Below, piece by piece: positions 1-11,173 of a DNA stretch of 64,000 nt. How positions within the stretch are numbered: position 1 is the first letter of the stretch; each line of letters starts with the position of its first letter. Origin of the DNA: Bolinopsis microptera (taxonomy: Eukaryota > Ctenophora > Tentaculata > Lobata > Bolinopsidae); assembly GCF_026151205.1 (NCBI RefSeq), contig NC_087076.1, positions 18,277,419-18,341,418 of the forward strand. Direction: 5' to 3'. The notes under the pieces were generated by a model. It ran no database searches, was not told where the DNA came from, and saw only the letters and a list, made by a program, of their open reading frames with translations. The position numbers and the translations under genes are program-made.

Positions 1-837
1 ACACACAATCTAACTACAGCATGTAGATAAGGACCAGTAGATGGGACGTGTTCTATACTTACAGGAGGATATTCTGTAGAGCAGACAACTCGAACAGAGC
101 TCCTTGCATCATACTAAGATAGAGAACTCTGCAAATGTAGACGATATGACCCAACAATACAGATCTACTAAGTTAGGACGTCTACTAATGGTTTCCTTAA
201 GAGATTGTCCCCTGAACATTGAACAATGATGCAATCTATCAGTTTCTAGCAGCATTATCTAACTGTTATGCAAGTTCTATCATCAGACTTCCCACTTCCC
301 GCCAGGGCTGGGTAAGGCTGCTTACTCCACAACTTAATGCAGCTACATTATTATTTACTCCACTATTATATGTATACTCCACTATTATTTACAAAGTAAA
401 TATTCGAACCCGCTAATATTCAAATGTTTCCTCCCTCAATGAGGTAACATTACTCTGCTCCAGGGCTAATGTGTGATCCAGTGCTTGGAGAGAGAGACAC
501 TGTTTGTACACACTAATGGGTCTACACTCTACAGTGTGTCATGAGGCACGCTCTCTACAAGCTCTCTACACACTTTCTACACGCTCTCTACACTCATGTA
601 ATGGTTATTTTACTAATGGTTAATGGTCATTTCTCATTGGTCCATTGTAATGGAAAACTTATGGATCATGGTTTCTATATATTAAATTTGCAATATATTA
701 ACTATTAGTTTATAGTAAATACGAAAACAAGCTTAGGACTTGCAGGTTATATTCATTATTAATGAAAGTTACTCTATGATGGGTAATTAGACAATCGGGG
801 AAACCTCCCATGTCCGTTCTGTTTGGAAACATGCGCA
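1..837. other. Non-coding AT-rich DNA
   Basis: No ORF with recognisable protein similarity and no RNA gene seen. A run of short variants of ctctacac (about 535-595) is the only local pattern. Confidence 0.5.
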
Positions 838-1012
838 ATTCGGTAATCTGTCGATGTGCACATAACGTACGGGTAATGCACGGTTAATGCATAACGTTAA
901 GTAACGATTGTGGGCTAACCGTGTGTTAACCGTAGCTACCTGTGTGTTAACCTTGTTTTATGTGTGCCTTAACCGTGCATTATGTGTTCACTGTTCATCG
1001 ACAGATTACCGA
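838..1012. repeat. Fold-back (imperfect inverted repeat)
   Basis: The left arm (about 838-890, containing ttcggtaatctgtcgatg and taatgcacggttaatg) is the reverse complement of the right arm (about 962-1012, containing taaccgtgcattatg and catcgacagattaccgag). The loop holds repeated gtgttaacc words. It is probably a small palindromic element. No target-site duplication was recognised, so the ends are approximate. Confidence 0.5.
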
Positions 1013-3206
1013 GTTCCCCACATTTCACATAATATGTGTTGGAAACTCAATAACAAACAGATAACTGATACTATTAATAACAATGTTAATTTAACTAGGT
1101 TGGACATTGGAGAAATTTATTCCTATGAAAAAAATAAGATTACAAGCAAGTCACCTGGCACTAGGAAGGCTCATCTTGGCAGTACTGAACTCGTTGATGA
1201 AGAGAATCTTGTCCCCTGGTTGCAGGTATGGCTCTATCTCAGAGACTCGCACATACACTCCCGAGTGTACACCTGCCACACCAACTGTGTCTCCATGTCT
1301 GATAAATTATAAAATTTAAAAAAGTAAGTATTGTCAATTCTAACATAGAAAGAAGGCGGATAATTACATGAACGTTTCATCTCATAGGATCGTTTTTTTC
1401 TCCAAAAGAGCAAATACCACAAAATCAAATATTAAGTGATCAATTAAATGAAGCCAAGTTCATAACCGATTGAAGCTGTTTAAACCTATCACATAAGATT
1501 AAATGGGTTTCCGATGACACTTTAACGGCACCCGAATTCGAGCTCTGATCATTTCTGCTGCACAGCGAATACCTGGACCCTCCTGCAAACAAGATGTTAG
1601 TCAAGCATATAAATGTATGATACAATAGTAATAAACAAATTTTTGAAATAATAATATGATGATTGTTTTGTTTTAGAATAGATCAAAGTTGTAGTGCAAA
1701 CCATTAAACAATTTGTAAACCTCCATAATTCAGTTTAAAGCTCACCATTGTTAGAATTCAATATCTGAGAATCACTAGTCCTAAGGTTGGTGTTTTTTCG
1801 AATGGATTTTGGCAGCGTAAAGTAAGATTTCCCCCCATCACTCATACTTTATATTTCACCCATAACAAGTCATCTCATATCCCACTACGTTAGTACATTT
1901 GGGCTGAAATAGTTATTAATTTAAGAGCCTAGAACAACTATACAATTGTGGATTGGTCACAATAATGATTAAGAAAATCTAAATCACTATAGGCTACAAT
2001 GAGCATTTTAGTACAGTAAATAGCATGGTAGAAATAGAAATGCAGGAAACAACAGGCAGTAACATTAATACATGTAAACCCCGATTTAGGAAAGTATGGG
2101 AAAGGAAACAGCAACTGCAAAACAGGGTTTTCTTTGTTTACATTATGCGCAATAAATTCTGGGGGTGGGGAGGGGGTGGGGGAGGGGGAGGCCGGGGTGG
2201 GGCCAACATGCAACGTTACACAACTGCCACAAACCCTGATTTACTGCAAACCCTGATTTACCACACACCCTAATTTACTGCAAATCCCAATTTATGGATT
2301 ACATCAAAAGACTAAGAAATGAAGCGCAAAATATGCCAGATAGATCTTGGCCATTTTAGAATTAAAGCATTAAGGACAATAGGAAAACATTATTCTTGGG
2401 ACAAGTCAAACGACCTAAATTTGCAGCAAAAAATTCAAAATAAAAGCAAAAATTTGAAAATCATACATATTGCTTAAAGCTCTCAATCAAGATGATTTGA
2501 TTGATTTTGACTTGAAATTTTCACAGATAGTATGTTCATTGTACATATACAATACAGCAATAATATAAAAGAACAAATCGGCATCATGAAGCATTACAAA
2601 AAGTTAAAAAGTGTCCTGAAAAGACCATAATATTTTTAAAATACCAAATAAATGGTTAATTAAAGTGTTCCAAGTTCTGGAGATATACCTATTACAGGTA
2701 AAATCATCAACAACAAAAAATTAGGAATTTCTTTTTCAGCTGTCAGGTCCACCATCAAAGAAAAACAAAACAAAATAAGGGCTGACACACTCTAGACACA
2801 GGACGTGACAGAGTTAGGGGTTTCAACTCTCTCGCTCTGACTATGAGGACACACTGATAGCAATAATTCTTGGCAATTCTTCCTCCAGTGACCACTTTTC
2901 AGGTCTTCTCAGCTAGACAGCTAATGCACAAGGGCTAATCTTGAGGCCACCACATTTAACCTAGGATTAGGGGACCGGGTTAGCTTTGCCACACTTTTCA
3001 TCGAAATATGACTGGACTCTCTACAAACATCTAGTAGCTGTGCAGCGTTTGACTGACACCCTTACTGGTTCTTAGTAAGGGTAACCAGTGGTTCTAATCA
3101 GTTTCTAAGATATTCGGAAGATATCAACGCTCAACAACAGTTCATCTTGGACATCCTGCAGAAAAGCTTTAACACAGCCTGTTTCATTACGCGGGAAAAC
3201 CCTTAG
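1013..3206. other. Non-coding DNA with simple repeats
   Basis: No supported gene. Holds a G-rich purine tract at about 2160-2198 and a loose tandem of aaaccctgatttac variants at about 2229-2295. Open frames here have no recognisable domain. Confidence 0.45.
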
Positions 3207-3214
3207 ATCTACAG

Positions 3215-3301
3215 TTAACGGGTGATACTCGTAAAATATTTGTTTCAAGACCGTCGACGAGTCCAACTCGGCGCGCGTCTTGGTAGGTTATAAACCTACA
3301 A
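3215..3301 (+). mobile_element. Micro-MITE family A, intact copy 1
   Basis: An 87-bp element running from TTAACGGGTG to AAACCTACAA, flanked by the perfect 8-bp duplication ATCTACAG (3207-3214 and 3302-3309). Inside are ACTCGT and ACGAGT, which can pair, the palindrome CGTCGACG, and a 3' hairpin of GTAGGTT type. The two ends share only a few terminal bases. An 8-bp duplication fits a hAT-like transposase, but no coding partner is present. Other intact copies lie at 9670, 26924 and 62169. Confidence 0.85.
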
Positions 3302-3507
3302 ATCTACAGTACCTTGGTGGACAGTAGAGCTCACTAAAACATAGCAGACCTCTATAGTTCTGAGATGCAAAGCTAACCGGGACAGGAATAAACAACGATG
3401 CAATGGGAACTCTTCAGGGATGCAAATAGGACATACATTAAACTTTATTAAGCAAAATTTGGAAACACCTGCCTTGTAAATTAATATGTAGTAACTTTTC
3501 AAAACGC

Positions 3508-3568
3508 ACGCTGAGTTGAGCTCGTCGACAGTTAAAAAAACAAATATTTTACGAGTATCACTTGTTAA
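3508..3568 (-). mobile_element. Micro-MITE family A, degenerate copy
   Basis: Reads in reverse relative to copy 1: gagctcgtcgac is followed by caaatattttacgagtatca and a degraded end (cttgttaa). The right-hand hairpin end is lost and no target duplication was found. Confidence 0.6.
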
Positions 3569-3782
3569 TATATTGTATCGTGATGAAGACCGGTGTCCAT
3601 ACAAAATTTTTACTAGGTTGCCGTTTAGTGTGAGCAATAGCAAACAGCACGCACACTCCTTTGCCCCGTCAACCTATATCTAATCCATTAAAGAGTGACA
3701 ACCATACTACACATTGAATTAATTTTTTTTAAAAAGGGGGGACCCCCCACCCATGTAGCTGAGACACCTCACAGCAAGTAGA

Positions 3783-4035
3783 CAGTGGCGTAACGTTGCC
3801 TGTTGGCGCCCCCTCCCCTTTTGGTGCCCCTCCCTAAAATTGAACACATTAGGTGATTTTAGAGGATACGCCGTAAAATCTCTAAAAAAGTGTGTTTTTA
3901 GAGCAAAACACGCAGTTTTGCTAGTACTTTAGTTAAGTTTTCGAAATTGTCCCACATTCAAACGACGATTTGGCACCCCCCCTAAGACGGCGCCCCCCGC
4001 ACAGCAGGGTCAGCGGGGCCTTCGTTACGCCATTG
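3783..4035. mobile_element. hAT-type MITE, CAGTGGCGTAACG ends
   Basis: A 253-bp element starting CAGTGGCGTAACG and ending CGTTACGCCATTG, the inverted repeat with one mismatch. It is flanked by the perfect 8-bp duplication CAAGTAGA (3775-3782 and 4036-4043). Subterminal C-rich and G-rich tracts (ggcgcccc, ggggcc) extend the inverted symmetry. CA-TG ends of this kind and 8-bp duplications are known for hAT elements. There is no ORF, so it is non-autonomous. Confidence 0.85.
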
Positions 4036-4043
4036 CAAGTAGA

Positions 4044-4768
4044 CCGAAGTGGCTCTTGCTTGTGAACAGTGCATCAACTACCCGCCGAAGCGGTGGGTTG
4101 GGAGTCCCCCCTGGGATCATTTGGTCCGTAAAATTGTATACAATATAAATAGTACAGTAAAAATACTATACATTGAATTAGGATTCCTTTAAATATCAAA
4201 TTGATTTATTGTAAACTAACTTGTTTATTCAGTAATAAATGGAATAAAATTGAAATTTTTGTTTAACTGAAATTTTTGTTTAACTGTCAAACATATAACG
4301 GCTCACAAACTTGCTTAACGAACATCAAAATCCCGTTGACAGGCCCAGCCATTTTTGCAAAAGGTCATCAAATGTGTAATTTTAACCTGAAAATTTAATT
4401 ATTTTCCACTTTTTTTGCTTTTTTCACTGGATTGAATTTAACTTAACTATTTGACTAACGGGTGATACTCCTAAAATACTTGTTCCAAACAAAAACCGTC
4501 GACGAGTCCAACGCAGCGTCTTGTTAGGCCAAGGAAACATAAATTTGTTTATTGTTAATGGACTGACCCGCCGCGCGTTATTTCGAATTTGCTTTAGCTT
4601 CGCACAGCTCGGGTCATAATATTTCGAAACAAGAAATATAAGCGGTGGCACGCTATATACTTATACTTCGAAGAAATTTAGAAAATGGAAAAGAATCATT
4701 TTTAAATTGTAAACCTAGAACATACAAAAACTTAAGCATAATCAATAATACAATTGCCTCATTCGCGT
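4044..4768. other. Non-coding DNA
   Basis: No gene supported. Contains the degenerate family A copy listed separately and the short direct repeat tgaaatttttgtttaact at about 4250-4285. Confidence 0.5.
4456..4528 (+). mobile_element. Micro-MITE family A, degenerate copy
   Basis: Starts taacgggtgatactcctaaa and retains accgtcgacgagtccaac, but the terminal hairpin is lost (cttgttaggcc) and no duplication flanks it. Confidence 0.65.
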
Positions 4769-4776
4769 CGCTTGGA

Positions 4777-4860
4777 TTACCTAGTGACCCCAGGCTATCG
4801 TGTTTATAAACAAATAAAATAGAAATTTGGCGGAATAACAGGCTCAGCGCCGCTCAGTAA
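4777..4860 (+). mobile_element. Micro-MITE family B, copy 1
   Basis: An 84-bp element from TTACCTAGTGACCCCAGG to GCGCCGCTCAGTAA, flanked by the perfect 8-bp duplication CGCTTGGA (4769-4776 and 4861-4868). The ends form a short imperfect inverted repeat (TTACCTRGKG against TTACTGRGC). Related copies lie at 28351 and 29945, each with a different 8-bp duplication. No coding capacity. Confidence 0.85.
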
Positions 4861-4868
4861 CGCTTGGA

Positions 4869-5189
4869 TGACTTCGACGCTTCCACACGCCGCGCAACCT
4901 ATCATTTTTACTTCACAACGAAATCGTTGCACTGTTAATTTGCAAAATAATGATCTGGAAGGGTTGACATCGTCAATCAATGGCGTCGCACGTTGTTGGC
5001 CCGCTGCGCGGCCATAGTGTGGCTTTTGTCATCATTGAACATGGTTTTTGGTTTTGTTTTTGAATAAATTAAAATAAAACTTAGCTTGGGAATATATTAA
5101 GTAATATTTGTAAGCTGATCCGATCAGTGCATATCATTAATTTGTAGCGATATGCACTACTGAGCCGCGCAGTGTTGAATAATAAATAA
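4869..5189. other. Non-coding DNA upstream of the LINE
   Basis: No gene seen. It may include the 5' untranslated region of the LINE, whose 5' boundary I could not locate. Contains gccgcgcag, a word that recurs near 29200. Confidence 0.4.
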
Positions 5190-5229
5190 TGTTTCTTGTT
5201 AGATTTTTTGCATTGTTATTCACCTAACC

Positions 5230-6543
5230 ATGTGCGGGTGCGCGCTATTGAAAGCGCAAGGGCTCTGGATAGAAAAACATATCATTGTAATACATTCCAC
5301 ACCCGTTCAAAACTCATTCAAACCACATCACATATGTCTTGCTTTTATGTACTATTATTTCGTCCTTGTTATGTTACTCTGTTTCACCACCTGTATTTTG
5401 GAAAACCCACCTACAAATCCTGCTAAATTGATACAGCTTATTAAATCTCCACTCCTACTAAATATTAACAGTCTTGGTAATTTACTTTGCAATTTCTACC
5501 TTGTTATCTTTGGTATTGCAATTAGACGTACAATGAGTAGCTTATCTATTAGAGGTAAAACACTAGATACGTTGTTTGTTAAATACAATCCCAAACGAGG
5601 CTTAATCCCATATCTACAAAATATAACTGCATCACTTTACCTTTGGATACTACTCATAAACTTTCTCCTTATCTTTATTTGTAACCCTAGCATGAAAAAT
5701 CCAGGACCCCCGGGAAACTGCTCAGTTTTTTATTGTAACGTTCAGGGCTTGATCCCTTTTGGTGAACTTGGAGATGCAAATCCCACTCTCCACTCTACAA
5801 AAATTCACGAACTAAACCATTTTATTTATATCAATAAACCAGATATTGTAGTTTATAATGAAACATGGTTAAAGGACAATATCCATGATAGTGAAATCAT
5901 CTCGACAGCTGATTACAAAGTATTTAGACTTGACCGTTCTAGCTTTACTCATCCCCCAGACCCCCAGAATAGTCGGAAATTCAGAGTAAATGGGGGTGGT
6001 GTCCTTATTGCCATAAAACATTGTCTTGACATAGAATCTAAAATCATTCCTGTCAAATGTAGAGCCGAGATTTTGAGTATTGAGCTTTCTGACAAGTTAG
6101 GAAGAAAATCCATATTTAGCTCGTTCTACAGAGTTGGCACACTTGGCAATGATAACCATGATAGAGTCAAGCAATACCTACATAACATCCGTAGGCGTAG
6201 AAGTGTACAGAGCATTACCTTGGTTGGTGATTTGAATATGCCCCAGGTCAGATGGGATGAGGGCTCCTCCTCTGTTCCTATTGAACAAGCATTCATTGAT
6301 ACGTTTAATGATTTATCTTTACAGCAGCTGGTAACAGACCCTACACATTACAGGGGAAATGTTCTAGATGTAGTTTTGACGGATAAGCCAGAAATTATAT
6401 CAGAATTAATTGTTGACAGTAAACATGGTATTTGTGGGTCGGATCACTATGCGATAAGATTTGACATAAGACTTAACGCTAGAAAGAAAAAGTCTACCAA
6501 ACGAAAAATCTATAGCTATGGCCAATTGGACCAATTTAAATAA
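5230..6543 (+). CDS. LINE endonuclease region (first part of split LINE ORF)
   Basis: This 437-aa frame nicks target DNA for target-primed reverse transcription. Residues about 35-155 contain hydrophobic stretches. They end in the motif NPGP (5698-5709), the hallmark of 2A-like peptides found at this place in many CR1-like elements, but the preceding acidic D-x-E residues are not seen. Endonuclease/exonuclease/phosphatase motifs follow in order: FYCNVQGL, a catalytic-type glutamate in VVYNETWL, NGGGVLIAI, VGDLNMPQVRW and GSDHYAIRFD. The frame stops just after GQLDQFK, where the RT frame takes over, so this is not a natural C terminus. The start codon is uncertain because the frame is open upstream. 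Confidence 0.8.
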   Translation: MCGCALLKAQGLWIEKHIIVIHSTPVQNSFKPHHICLAFMYYYFVLVMLLCFTTCILENPPTNPAKLIQLIKSPLLLNINSLGNLLCNFYLVIFGIAIRRTMSSLSIRGKTLDTLFVKYNPKRGLIPYLQNITASLYLWILLINFLLIFICNPSMKNPGPPGNCSVFYCNVQGLIPFGELGDANPTLHSTKIHELNHFIYINKPDIVVYNETWLKDNIHDSEIISTADYKVFRLDRSSFTHPPDPQNSRKFRVNGGGVLIAIKHCLDIESKIIPVKCRAEILSIELSDKLGRKSIFSSFYRVGTLGNDNHDRVKQYLHNIRRRRSVQSITLVGDLNMPQVRWDEGSSSVPIEQAFIDTFNDLSLQQLVTDPTHYRGNVLDVVLTDKPEIISELIVDSKHGICGSDHYAIRFDIRLNARKKKSTKRKIYSYGQLDQFK

Positions 6544-8680
6544 TGCACTGAATTCTGAAAACTGGGAACATCTACTTAGTGGTAAACCAGTCGAAGAGGC
6601 CTGGTCAGTTTTCAATACTATTTTCACTTCTCATTGTAATTCACATATTCCTAAGATATCTGTCTCCGATGAATTTCAACCCCCATGGTTTGACTCAGAT
6701 GTCTTTGATTTATGTAGAAAAAAGGAGCGACTACATGACGAATGGAAACAGTCTTCTAATCCAAAAAAATATTTAAAATTTTCCAAAGCTAGGAGGGATT
6801 TTAAAAATCTCGTTGATGCAAAATTGGACGCAAACTTTGAAGATGATGATAACAGAAATCTCATTAACAAAAAGTTCTGGTCTTTTGTGAAATCTAAATC
6901 AAACTCTAATCGCATTCCTGAAACAGTCAGCTACAATGGTTGCCTACGGTCCGATCCGCAAGGACAGTGTGAGTTATTCAATAAATATTTTAACGAACAG
7001 TTTACAGAGGGTAGTGATTATGATATAGATATCGACTTTTCCAGTGACTGTGATTTTCAGGTCAATTTCGACACTTGTAAAATCAAAGGTTTACTTGAAA
7101 ATATTGATCCAAGTAAAGCGCAAGGGGCCGACAATATCCATGGAAGAATTTTAAAGTACTGTTCAGTGAGCCTGTCTAAGCCTCTTGCTATCCTTTTTGA
7201 AGCCTCATATAAAACTGGATGTATTCCAGCAGATTGGAAAATGGCAAACGTTGTTCCAGTTCATAAAAAAGGCTCTAAAATTGAAGTTAACAACTATAGG
7301 CCAATTTCTCTGACAAGCATTATTATGAAAGTTTACGAAAAAGTAATCCGGGATGAATTGCTCAATCGATGTGAACATCTTATTGATCAACGTCAACATG
7401 GTTTTATGAGTAGGAAATCATGTACAACTCAGCTAGTAAATTTCTGTGACAGCTTAGCCCTATCTCTCAATGACAATGTTCGCACTGACATAATATACTT
7501 TGATTTCCAAAAAGCTTTTGATTCTGTCAACCACGACATAATTCTGTTGAAGCTCAAAGAACAATATAACATTGATGCATCTCTACTGAGATTCTTCAAG
7601 TGCTACCTTGAAAACAGATACCAAAGGGTTGTCATTGGAAATAAAATGTCTGCTCCCTGTCAGGTTAGATCAGGTGTCCCCCAGGGCTCAATTTTAGGGC
7701 CTACTTTATTTATACTTTTTCTTAATGACATTACAGAGGATTTGTCACCGGAAACAAATATAACCATGTATGCTGACGATACAAAAATATGGCGTAGAAT
7801 CACGTCCCAGGATGACCATTGGCTGCTCCAGCGGGATATTAACAGTCTTCAAAATTGGGCTCATCATAATAAGATGGTGTTTCACCCTTCAAAAAGTCAC
7901 GTTCTTTCTATTACCCGAGCATATTCTATGAATCGTAGTGTTAATTTTGTGTACTCAATGAATGAAACGGCTATCGAATACACAGACATTGAAAAAGATC
8001 TTGGAGTACATATCAATAGTAAGTTAGATTGGTCACATCACTGTGATATGATATACTCTAAGGCTAGTCAGAGGTTAGGCCTTCTAAAAAGAACATGTTA
8101 CTTCACCAAGAACACTAAAAAACGTCGGGCCTTCTATCTATCTCAGGTTAGAAGTCATTTCGAACACTGCACAATTATCTGGCGGCCTCATTCAGAAACC
8201 TCGGTGGAGAAACTTGAATCGATACAAAAAAGAGGTATCAAGTGGATCCTTAATGATATTTACTTGAGCCTTAGGGACAAAAAAAGGTATTTCATAGCGT
8301 GTAAGGAACTAAATATCCTTCCACTCTCGGTAAGGTTTGATTACAAGGATATATTATATTTTCATAATATTTTTTATGACATGTCAGTTGTGACATTTCC
8401 ACCTTACTTACGACGTTTCATGGGAAGTAGGTTAAGGCGATCACATCTAGACGATCTTAGTATGATTAGTGACATTTCTCCTCAAGTTCCACAAAACCTT
8501 ACGTCAAGCCAGACCAGATGTTCAGGCATATCTAAGTCTTACTTTTACAGAGCACACATTCTTTGGAATAAACTCCCTTATGAATTAAGGGAAATCTCAA
8601 GGCCATCCGTGTTTAAAATCCATTTAATTAAGTACCTCTGGACAGTTCTAAACGACCATATAACATCCTCTGACAGTTAA
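6518..8680 (+). CDS. LINE reverse transcriptase region (second part of split LINE ORF)
   Basis: This 720-aa frame has the reverse transcriptase motifs in order: VVPVHKKGSK with NNYRPISL, the catalytic aspartate region YFDFQKAFDSVNH, SGVPQGSILGP, the catalytic YADD box (MYADDTKIW), HPSKSHV and LGVHINSKLDWS. The C-terminal part, with FYRAHILWNKLP, matches the C-terminal region of CR1/L2-type LINEs. The first methionine is internal to the original protein: the preceding residues lie in the other frame upstream of about 6540. RT catalytic residues look intact, but this copy cannot make the full fusion without frame restoration. Confidence 0.88.
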   Translation: MANWTNLNNALNSENWEHLLSGKPVEEAWSVFNTIFTSHCNSHIPKISVSDEFQPPWFDSDVFDLCRKKERLHDEWKQSSNPKKYLKFSKARRDFKNLVDAKLDANFEDDDNRNLINKKFWSFVKSKSNSNRIPETVSYNGCLRSDPQGQCELFNKYFNEQFTEGSDYDIDIDFSSDCDFQVNFDTCKIKGLLENIDPSKAQGADNIHGRILKYCSVSLSKPLAILFEASYKTGCIPADWKMANVVPVHKKGSKIEVNNYRPISLTSIIMKVYEKVIRDELLNRCEHLIDQRQHGFMSRKSCTTQLVNFCDSLALSLNDNVRTDIIYFDFQKAFDSVNHDIILLKLKEQYNIDASLLRFFKCYLENRYQRVVIGNKMSAPCQVRSGVPQGSILGPTLFILFLNDITEDLSPETNITMYADDTKIWRRITSQDDHWLLQRDINSLQNWAHHNKMVFHPSKSHVLSITRAYSMNRSVNFVYSMNETAIEYTDIEKDLGVHINSKLDWSHHCDMIYSKASQRLGLLKRTCYFTKNTKKRRAFYLSQVRSHFEHCTIIWRPHSETSVEKLESIQKRGIKWILNDIYLSLRDKKRYFIACKELNILPLSVRFDYKDILYFHNIFYDMSVVTFPPYLRRFMGSRLRRSHLDDLSMISDISPQVPQNLTSSQTRCSGISKSYFYRAHILWNKLPYELREISRPSVFKIHLIKYLWTVLNDHITSSDS

Positions 8681-8765
8681 ACAATTTACCTTAATGTAAC
8701 TATATTGTCTAAATATAAATTGATAAAAAGTATAATTAATAAAATATGTTAAATAAAGTGTGTTT

Positions 8766-9420
8766 ATAATTATGATTTATGGTACATTGTTATTTATTAT
8801 ATTTATATTTTAGGCTGTAACCTTATTAGTTCAATGGAATAAACCTAGCATGCCTTGGTTGCAGCATCGCTTCACTTATAGGTGCATTTAGGGCCCGATG
8901 TAATTGCTATGATCAGTTTACTGGTCAACTGGTGTTTCAGTGTCCCTTATTTTGTTTACACTCGGTCACTTGTCAAGGCATGTAAGGTCATTCGGCGATA
9001 TTTTCTTTGAAATAAAATGATGTATTTGTGTAACAATTTGAAAGTTTATTGATAAAAAAAAATACCGGTGCGATGCTAAATGCTAAATGAACCACTGGGC
9101 CACGCCGAGCTGCGAAGGATTGACATCGCATCGTCAGTCAAATTAGTGATCAGATAAAAAATAAAATTGGTGATCTAATCATTGGTCGGATCCGGAAAAG
9201 GAAAAAAGTAAAACATAAAAAGTGCATGGTAAAAATAGATTTGCTCGGATTTTCTAAATTTGTATACCATTGTTTTTATTAGTGTGACTGTGTGAGCCTC
9301 TTCTGTTTTCCCAATACCAAATTTATTTTACCTTTTTGGCGAATGATCAGGGAGTTTCACCTTGTCATACGCTGTATGACCCGCCGCGCACGAGTGCGCG
9401 GCTCCCCCTGTGTCGTTGAA
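8766..9420. other. Non-coding DNA
   Basis: No gene. At about 9362-9412, ttgtcatacgctgtatgacc followed by gccgcgcacgagtgcgcggc is itself a hairpin. The same sequence occurs inverted at about 28085-28130. Confidence 0.45.
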
Positions 9421-9912
9421 GGATGATGATAATCACTCTACACTCGACTGTCATGTGACTTTTTCAACCCGTTCTCTAGTATGTCATGAACGACTATTCA
9501 AAACTCAAACCCTCTAATCTGATCCCAACCTTAACTCTAACCCAATCCTTAACAAAAGCATATGCCATATGCTGAAACCCTAACCCTAAAGATTAATTAG
9601 ACTAACTTCCTTATACGGTCATATCACGTGATCGAGACAGTTTTTCGCCAACATCTCGTCAGACGTCAGTTAACGGATACTCGTAAAATATTGGTTCCAT
9701 ATATTACCGTCGACGAGTCCAACTCGGCGCGCGTCCTGGTATGTGGTAGGTTGTAAACCTACAAGACGTCAGGGGAACATTTTAACCCCATATATGTCAT
9801 GGGGGTGATTCGCAATCAGTGTCCGAAAATACATTGATCAAAGCTGGTTTCAACTGGCAGGGGCCCTTTTAGAACAATTTCGAAAATCGACTGTAGAGTG
9901 ATTTAGCACGCC
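9421..9912 (+). repeat. Dispersed repeat R1, copy 1 (interrupted)
   Basis: About 400 bp shared with 27421-27825 in the same orientation. It includes cactcgactgtcaygtgac, an internal aaccctaaccctaa word, tagactaacttccttatac, cgtgatcgagac and tcgactgtaragtgatttag. This copy is interrupted by a family A micro-MITE at 9670-9764. R1 has no ORF and its class is unknown. Confidence 0.7.
9670..9764 (+). mobile_element. Micro-MITE family A, intact copy 2 (inside R1)
   Basis: A 95-bp element from TTAACGG to AACCTACAA, flanked by the perfect 8-bp duplication GACGTCAG (9662-9669 and 9765-9772). The R1 copy at 27421 lacks it at the equivalent point, so this is an insertion with a related empty site in the same window. 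Confidence 0.88.
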
Positions 9913-10826
9913 CGATCGTTGAAACTCTACATACAACATAATAACAGTGGGGGTCACGACGTGATACAAGTTTCACTTAGGTGCCATATTTAATGATGCA
10001 CGGCTTTTGGAGCTTTAGTAAGTGTAAAAGTCGCGTAATTTGAAATTAAATTCGTTGATTTTTGTCGTATTATTCCGTCATATATTCGGTTCCTGGAATG
10101 AAATCATTTTGGAAATTTTTAAGGACCTTCTAATTGAACTTTTTTGGTGTAAAAGGTGTAAAAGACGTTGCTCTGAGCTGTAACATAATGTTGATGATCG
10201 GATATGCCCCAACTTTTTGGAAAGTTTCTTTGTAAGTCTATCTATATATCAGTATATAGGGGCGAGAAAGAACTTTGTCTATATAGACAGTTTAGATTTG
10301 AACTTAGAGCCGCAAGGCCAAGGATGATCTTCAAAATATTGAATTTTTTAAGGGTTATTTTTATATAGGGTCATTGACATTATGTGTATCATGTATACTG
10401 TTTGATTATTACATTTTATTATTTTAAAAAATATCTTTATTTCAGTAGCTAACCAATTTTTGTTAAAATTGGATTGAGGGAAGGTTATCCGATATGCATT
10501 TTTTTCAAGAATTTTGTGCTTATTGGCTCCGTCAGAGTTTTGTCGAAATTATACCAAAAAACCAGTCCCATGACTCTTACTGTTTTCTTCATTGAACCGT
10601 TAGGAAATTACACATGTACACACGTACACACCCTACCCACAGATTTATTGGGATTATTAGTATAAATGACTGGGACTGCTTGCTTTTAGAATATTAAAAA
10701 TTATGTGTCTGAAAACAGAAAGCTCTACAATAACTGGATTATTTTATTACCTAGACCTAGCTGTTAAGATTTTGTAAACTCTTTGACTTAGCAAGCCAGT
10801 ACTGAATACATGTTGCCGCCCACAAC
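9913..10826. other. Non-coding DNA
   Basis: No recognisable gene, RNA or repeat structure. The short open frame near 10474 has no domain. Confidence 0.4.
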
Positions 10827-11024
10827 ATGGTAGTTAATGTTGGTTATTTCATGACAGTTATTATGATTTGGAATTTTAAGACAGACGAAAATCTGTCTGA
10901 GCTTAGAGATGACCGATTTGTGACACCACACTCATCTCACAATTTTGCATATAAAGGGGCAAATCTATGGAATACGTTCCTTGAGCAGTCAAATGCATGT
11001 GGTAAAATAGGCTCACTAGGCTAA
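10827..11024 (+). pseudogene. Possible LINE C-terminal relic
   Basis: A short frame containing FVTPHSSHNFAYKGANLWNTF resembles the tail that follows the reverse transcriptase in CR1/L2-type LINEs (YKGxxLWN). No upstream RT is present, so it would be a 5'-truncated, decayed insertion. Weak call: the similarity covers only about 25 residues. Confidence 0.35.
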
Positions 11025-11173
11025 ATTAAATCCTGTTTAAAGCACTCTATAATGGAGGCACAACACCAACATGATGTTATTAACTGGCAGGACTCAAACT
11101 GATGAAATACCTGCCATTTATAGAATTACACATTTTACACCTGTCAATCATAACATATATACACCATGTGAAC

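Larger units (their letters stand above)
5190..8765 (+). mobile_element. Non-LTR retrotransposon (CR1/jockey-like LINE), nearly full length
   Basis: The element consists of an N-terminal hydrophobic region, an apurinic-like endonuclease, a reverse transcriptase and a typical CR1/L2-type C-terminal region in one orientation. It ends in an AT-rich 3' tail with AATAAA-type sequence near 8740-8760. The reading frame is broken once, where the endonuclease ORF ends (6543) and the RT ORF (open from 6518) takes over. A single-base change near 6520-6545 would explain this. Otherwise the copy looks recent. 5' and 3' ends are approximate and no target duplication was recognised. Confidence 0.85.

Noticed and set aside
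908-1312. 134-aa ORF as a gene
   Set aside because: It overlaps the fold-back at 838-1012 and has no domain. The sequence is low complexity.
3207-3309. Family A elements as intact hammerhead ribozymes
   Set aside because: gtcgacgagtcc resembles the start of a hammerhead core, but the CUGANGA and GAAA boxes cannot be placed in one fold, and 8-bp duplications point to DNA transposition.
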